DNA of 64,000 nt from Anaerotardibacter muris (GTDB lineage: Bacteria; Actinomycetota; Coriobacteriia; Coriobacteriales; Eggerthellaceae). How positions within the stretch are numbered: position 1 is the stretch's first letter; each line of letters starts with the position of its first letter. This document shows positions 60,616 through 64,000 of the stretch, one piece after another. The position numbers were made by a program, and so were the translations under genes. The notes under the pieces are model-generated. The model was not told the origin of the DNA. It searched no databases and saw only the letters and a program-made list of their open reading frames with translations. The stretch covers positions 120,268 through 184,267 of the forward strand of contig NZ_CALPCD010000004.1 of the NCBI RefSeq assembly GCF_943192915.1. The letters run 5' to 3'.

Positions 60616-63120
60616 CTAGTCTTCCTTGAGCGCGTAGTAAGGGCTATTGGGATCAAGGTTCGTGCTGTAGAGGCCATCGCCCTTCACGAAATAGCCAGGC
60701 CACAGATATTGCAGCAGCGCCGCTTCACGCTTGCGCTTGACAAGGAATGCCTGCGAATAGTTGCGCAAACGGTTCACTGAACGCAGATGCGTGAGTGCCA
60801 CGTATGGTGTATAGACCGTGTAAAAGCCCAGCTCCTGGGCCTTCAGGCAAAAATCAACATCGGAATAGGCAATGGAGAACTCTTCAGTGAAGCCGCCCAC
60901 CTGATCGAACGCTTCTCGGGAGATGAACATGCAATCGCCCGACACCGCGGAAACATTGTGTGAAACGATGTTGCGATCGAGCGCGCCACGCCACGTTGGC
61001 GGCATGAAGCGCGAGAGCATGGTGATGATATGGTGCCCGCCAACCACCAATCCTGCATGGTCGATGGTGCCGTCCACGAAGAGCTTCTGGGGGCCCACCA
61101 CACCGACGCGGCGATCTTGGAAATATCCGAGCATCACCTGGAGCGCATCGTGGGTAAGGATGCGCGTATCGTCGGTGATGAAGAAGAAATAGTCGCTATC
61201 GAGCTGCTCTACCGCGAAGTTCGCCAATCGCGCATGATTGAATTCACCCGACCACTCCAAGGTCTTGAACGAATCGAATTGCTGGCTCAAGCGCTCATAG
61301 CAAGCCTGCATCTCTTCGTCCGCCTGACCGATAGCAACGACCACCACCTCGAAGTTCGCATAATTCACCTGTTGATAGATGCTCTTCACGCAGCGCTCGA
61401 TCTGCTCGGCGCTGTTCTCTGCGTTCAATACGATGGAGATCTTGGGCGTCTCCACGGAAACATGGCGAATGCGATAGTGCAGCGGGACACCCACATTCAT
61501 CACTTCCACGCTCATGCCCATGCGCTTGCAATGTTCAACCAAAGCCTTCCGGCCCGCTTCCTGAGCTTGCACAGAGAAGAGCTGATCCTCTTTGATCTCT
61601 GAGGCGAAGCGTCGATGACAGAGTACGCGTGGGATATGACAGATCTTGCGCGCCTGTTCAGACGCACGCAAGATAAGATCGTAAGAGAGGGCACCTTCGA
61701 AAGCAGGATCGAGTAGACCGACCTTCTCGAGCAGGCTTTCGCTATAGATGACGAAATTGCCCAGGTAGTTGAACGAACGCAAGAGCTCGGGCGAATAGTC
61801 GGGGCGCATCACAGGATGCGAGTGATAACGCTGAGCGTCGATCGTGTCAGAGTCGCAGTAGATAACATCGCAGTTCGGGAACTGATTGATGGTGCGAACG
61901 CACTCGAACAAGGCATCGGGCGCGATAAGATCATGGGCAAACAGATAGCCCACATATTCACCTTCGGCCGCATAGATGGCCGCGTTTATCTTCTCAGTAC
62001 GTGAAAGATCGGGATCGACATCGACCAGATACATGCGGTCATCTTGGAAGACCTCGAGCAGCTGGCTGGCGGAGGTGTCGTCTCCTGTGACATCCACCAA
62101 GATGAGCTCCCACTTGCCATAGCTCTGGGTACGCAAGGCGTTCATCACATCGTGAATATGGTGGTGCTGGGCGTTCTCTAGGATGCACACCACGCTGATG
62201 AGCGGCTCATGTTCGAAGCGGACCGAGACCTCCTCGAAGAGCGTGGGCAGATCGGCATGCTGGTTGACGCGATACCATTCATCATAGTGAGCATCATCAA
62301 AAGCGGTGCAGGTCTGCTTGGCGAAACTGTTCAAAAGCTCTGAAAGGCTCTTCTTGCCCAGCATGGCGAACCCAGGCGCGATAGTGCCCACGGTATCAGT
62401 AGCGCACACGCATACCTCGCCTTGGGATCTTGGCAGCGCTATGGAAACCTCCAAACGGCGGCGCTCGAGCGCACCGTAATCTTCGCCATGGGTCACACTA
62501 TCTTCGATGACGAAATAATCAGGATAGATCGCACGACCACGCGAATCGAGGAAATCGAATTCGATGGAGCTCTCTTCGTGATAGGGCATCTCGACTTGCG
62601 CGCTGATCAACAGCTGATTCCCCTCTTCCAAGGCTCGCACGAACGAGATCTGGATGCGATCGTGGATGAAGCTCGCGCTCAAGCGTTCGATAGCTTCACC
62701 TTGGAACTTGCCACGACGAATGTCGAGCAGACTGCGCCAGCGGAACGTATCCACATCAAGGCTGTTCACGCAGAACGATTGGGTCTTCCCATCTGCTGTG
62801 ATGGCGCGAAAATCGAGCACCCAACGCTTCACGTTGAGCCACGGGAGCACCACTACGAAGAAGCGCACCGCTGGAGAATTCTTCGCGTGCCCATGATCAT
62901 GCATGCCATCATGGACCGCGAGCGCGGTATCGAACACCGCCGACTCCATAGCCAGGAGGTCTTCTTCGTTCACGAACGGGAATACGTCTGCCGGAATGAG
63001 CGATCCATTCTCGGTCGAAGCCGTGAGCACCACGGGCAAGCCCTTGTCGTAATCAGTGATCTCGGAGAGGATGTAGGCTTTATCGCCCGAGCGACGCATC
63101 AGCTTGAAGGTTACGTTCAC
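60616..63120 (-). CDS. Large tandem-domain glycosyltransferase (GT2-like), first copy
   Basis: This 834-residue paralogue of the next gene has the same three-domain layout. The N-terminal domain (~1-290) is followed by GT2 domain A (LISVVCILENAQHHHIHDVM, VIYCDSDTIDA with a good DxD) and GT2 domain B (ISIVLNAENSAEQIERCVKS, DYFFFITDDTRILT, IAYSDVDFCLKAQELGFYTV). Its stop lies 1 nt before the start of its paralogue, so the two were tandemly duplicated and are co-expressed. Confidence 0.82.
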   Translation of the reverse strand: MNVTFKLMRRSGDKAYILSEITDYDKGLPVVLTASTENGSLIPADVFPFVNEEDLLAMESAVFDTALAVHDGMHDHGHAKNSPAVRFFVVVLPWLNVKRWVLDFRAITADGKTQSFCVNSLDVDTFRWRSLLDIRRGKFQGEAIERLSASFIHDRIQISFVRALEEGNQLLISAQVEMPYHEESSIEFDFLDSRGRAIYPDYFVIEDSVTHGEDYGALERRRLEVSIALPRSQGEVCVCATDTVGTIAPGFAMLGKKSLSELLNSFAKQTCTAFDDAHYDEWYRVNQHADLPTLFEEVSVRFEHEPLISVVCILENAQHHHIHDVMNALRTQSYGKWELILVDVTGDDTSASQLLEVFQDDRMYLVDVDPDLSRTEKINAAIYAAEGEYVGYLFAHDLIAPDALFECVRTINQFPNCDVIYCDSDTIDAQRYHSHPVMRPDYSPELLRSFNYLGNFVIYSESLLEKVGLLDPAFEGALSYDLILRASEQARKICHIPRVLCHRRFASEIKEDQLFSVQAQEAGRKALVEHCKRMGMSVEVMNVGVPLHYRIRHVSVETPKISIVLNAENSAEQIERCVKSIYQQVNYANFEVVVVAIGQADEEMQACYERLSQQFDSFKTLEWSGEFNHARLANFAVEQLDSDYFFFITDDTRILTHDALQVMLGYFQDRRVGVVGPQKLFVDGTIDHAGLVVGGHHIITMLSRFMPPTWRGALDRNIVSHNVSAVSGDCMFISREAFDQVGGFTEEFSIAYSDVDFCLKAQELGFYTVYTPYVALTHLRSVNRLRNYSQAFLVKRKREAALLQYLWPGYFVKGDGLYSTNLDPNSPYYALKED

Positions 63121-63197
63121 GCTTCTCTCCTTTTGATCGTTAGCGGCAAGATCCGTTCATTTCATTTTAGTGCTTTTGGGCGCTTGCGTGCGGTGAG

Positions 63198-63584
63198 CTA
63201 GCGCTTTTCAAGGAATATCTTTCGGCTGACGAAATTCCAGATCGAAACCAGGAAGGTGACGATGAACTTCGAGATGCGATAGTCGATGAACCACAAGCTT
63301 ACGAACACCCACATGAGCAGGTCGTTCAGGATAAGGCCAATAACTGAGAGCACTACGAAGGTGATGAATTCGCGATGACGAGAAAGGTCGTCACGACGCT
63401 CGAAGACATAGCGCATGGAGGCCACATAGTTGAAGATGACCGAAACGATGAAGGAGATGGTGTTGCTGATGAGGTAAGGAACGCCGAAGAATTCCGTGAG
63501 CGCGACCATCAGACCGTAGTCGATGAGGAACGCCAGCACACCCACGATGCCGAATTTCATGAATTGAGCAATGAGTTTCTTCAA
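63198..63584 (-). CDS. GtrA-family membrane protein
   Basis: This is a 128-residue protein with four membrane helices (MKFGIVGVLAFLIDYGLMVA, ISNTISFIVSVIFNYVASMR, FVVLSVIGLILNDLLMWVFV, KFIVTFLVSIWNFVSRKIFL). GtrA proteins are believed to flip polyprenyl-linked sugars for cell-surface glycans. Its position upstream of two glycosyltransferases in the same direction fits a shared surface-polysaccharide pathway. Confidence 0.88.
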   Translation of the reverse strand: MKKLIAQFMKFGIVGVLAFLIDYGLMVALTEFFGVPYLISNTISFIVSVIFNYVASMRYVFERRDDLSRHREFITFVVLSVIGLILNDLLMWVFVSLWFIDYRISKFIVTFLVSIWNFVSRKIFLEKR

Positions 63585-63776
63585 GCAGACCCTTCACATC
63601 CAGCGAAAACCAAAGCCGATCGGCTGAGTCTTATAGTAGCGATAAGCCCGAAAGTGGTTCAAGCCTGAATCGGTAGAGACCGTGCGAGACTGAATCAACT
63701 GGCAACCTACGACTTTGTCTGCGAGGTCCGCAACGTGGGGGTTTTGAACCATCGAGAAATGGGCAAGAATAATCGC

Positions 63777-63805
63777 TTGCAAAATGCGAAAGGCTCTGTG
63801 ATAAT
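63777..63805 (+). promoter_or_regulatory. Promoter of tRNA-Glu
   Basis: TTGCAA (63777-63782) and GATAAT (63800-63805) are spaced by 17 nt, with a TGN extension before the -10. The tRNA begins 26 nt downstream. Confidence 0.6.
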
Positions 63806-63831
63806 AACCAGGCTGTCTTTTGCAGCGCGTT

Positions 63832-63906
63832 GTCCCCATCGTCTAGCGGTTAGGACGCCGCCCTTTCAAGGCGGAAACACGGGTTCGATTCCCGTTGGGG
63901 GCACCA
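63832..63906 (+). tRNA. tRNA-Glu (TTC)
   Basis: This 75-nt cloverleaf has acceptor GTCCCCA/TGGGGGC, anticodon stem CCGCC/GGCGG and loop CTTTCAA, giving anticodon TTC. The T-loop is TTCGATT and CCA is encoded. Confidence 0.95.
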
Positions 63907-63919
63907 TAGAATCTCAAGG

Positions 63920-63950
63920 TCGGGACCAATCGTGGTCCCGATTTTTTGTT
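63920..63950 (+). terminator. Terminator of tRNA-Glu
   Basis: CGGGACCA (63921-63928) pairs with TGGTCCCG (63933-63940), with a 4-nt loop, followed by ATTTTTTG. Confidence 0.85.
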
Positions 63951-63953
63951 TTT

Positions 63954-64000
63954 GGGGGACGGGTTCATTTTTGTCCGGGACAAAAATGAACCCGTCCCCC
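63954..64000. repeat. GGGGAC-type palindromic repeat, locus 8 (perfect, at window end)
   Basis: A perfect 23-1-23 palindrome: GGGGGACGGGTTCATTTTTG then TCC, a central G, and the exact inverse. It is the cleanest copy in the window and may continue past the right edge. Confidence 0.9.

Overview
The window looks like a chromosomal segment of a rod-shaped, moderately GC-rich Gram-positive actinobacterium, most likely of the class Coriobacteriia. That assignment is inference from protein flavour, from the mix of gut-type features (Feo iron uptake, a group 3 NiFe hydrogenase, a surface protein with choline-binding-type repeats) and from the Tad pilus locus. No rRNA or species-level marker is present.

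Layout from the left. 1-5.3 kb: the start of an unknown gene cut by the window edge, a HAD phosphatase and a heterodimeric ABC exporter. 5.3-8.6 kb: an AT-richer accessory block with a toxin-antitoxin pair, the tail of a DNA methyltransferase, a small orphan gene and a leucine-rich/choline-binding-type surface protein, ending at a tRNA-Asp gene. 8.8-15.8 kb: the rod-shape operon mreB-mreC-mreD-mrdA-rodA plus one unknown gene. 15.9-19.9 kb: a four-subunit NAD(P)-linked NiFe hydrogenase. 20-24 kb: ndk, a TPR membrane protein, a cyclophilin, tRNA-Arg and a 23S rRNA uracil methyltransferase. 24-27.8 kb: feoA-feoA-feoB and a Cys-rich Feo partner. 27.9-30.6 kb: ruvC-ruvA-ruvB behind a LexA-type box. 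30.8-41.5 kb: a complete-looking Tad pilus assembly locus (cpaB, cpaE, cpaF, tadB, tadC, several pseudopilins), lacking only a prepilin peptidase in view. 41.5-58 kb: housekeeping genes (thrC, a DtxR-family regulator, rsfS, yqeK, nadD, proA, proB, obgE, rpmA, rplU, polA, an atypical response regulator next to glnA, and metI/metN). 58-63.6 kb: two giant tandem glycosyltransferases and a GtrA-like membrane protein, then tRNA-Glu.

The most unusual content is non-coding. Three copies of a ~175-200 nt element (about 44.1, 51.4 and 56.4 kb) have different primary sequences in their long terminal stems, yet every stem pairs. The internal hairpins also covary around an invariant core, ATGA-GCC(C)-loop-(G)GGC-GAACAG. 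This is the signature of a conserved folded RNA or single-stranded DNA. I do not recognise the family. Each copy lies beside a second repeat family, short palindromes built from GGGGACGGGTTCATTTTTGTCC-like half-sites. These occur at eight loci, including one in frame inside the rRNA methyltransferase gene.

Other points of interest are a duplicated acidic domain inside FeoB, a response regulator without its phospho-acceptor Asp beside glutamine synthetase, a hydrogenase large subunit that ends exactly at its processing site, and a PBP2 with an extra N-terminal membrane segment.
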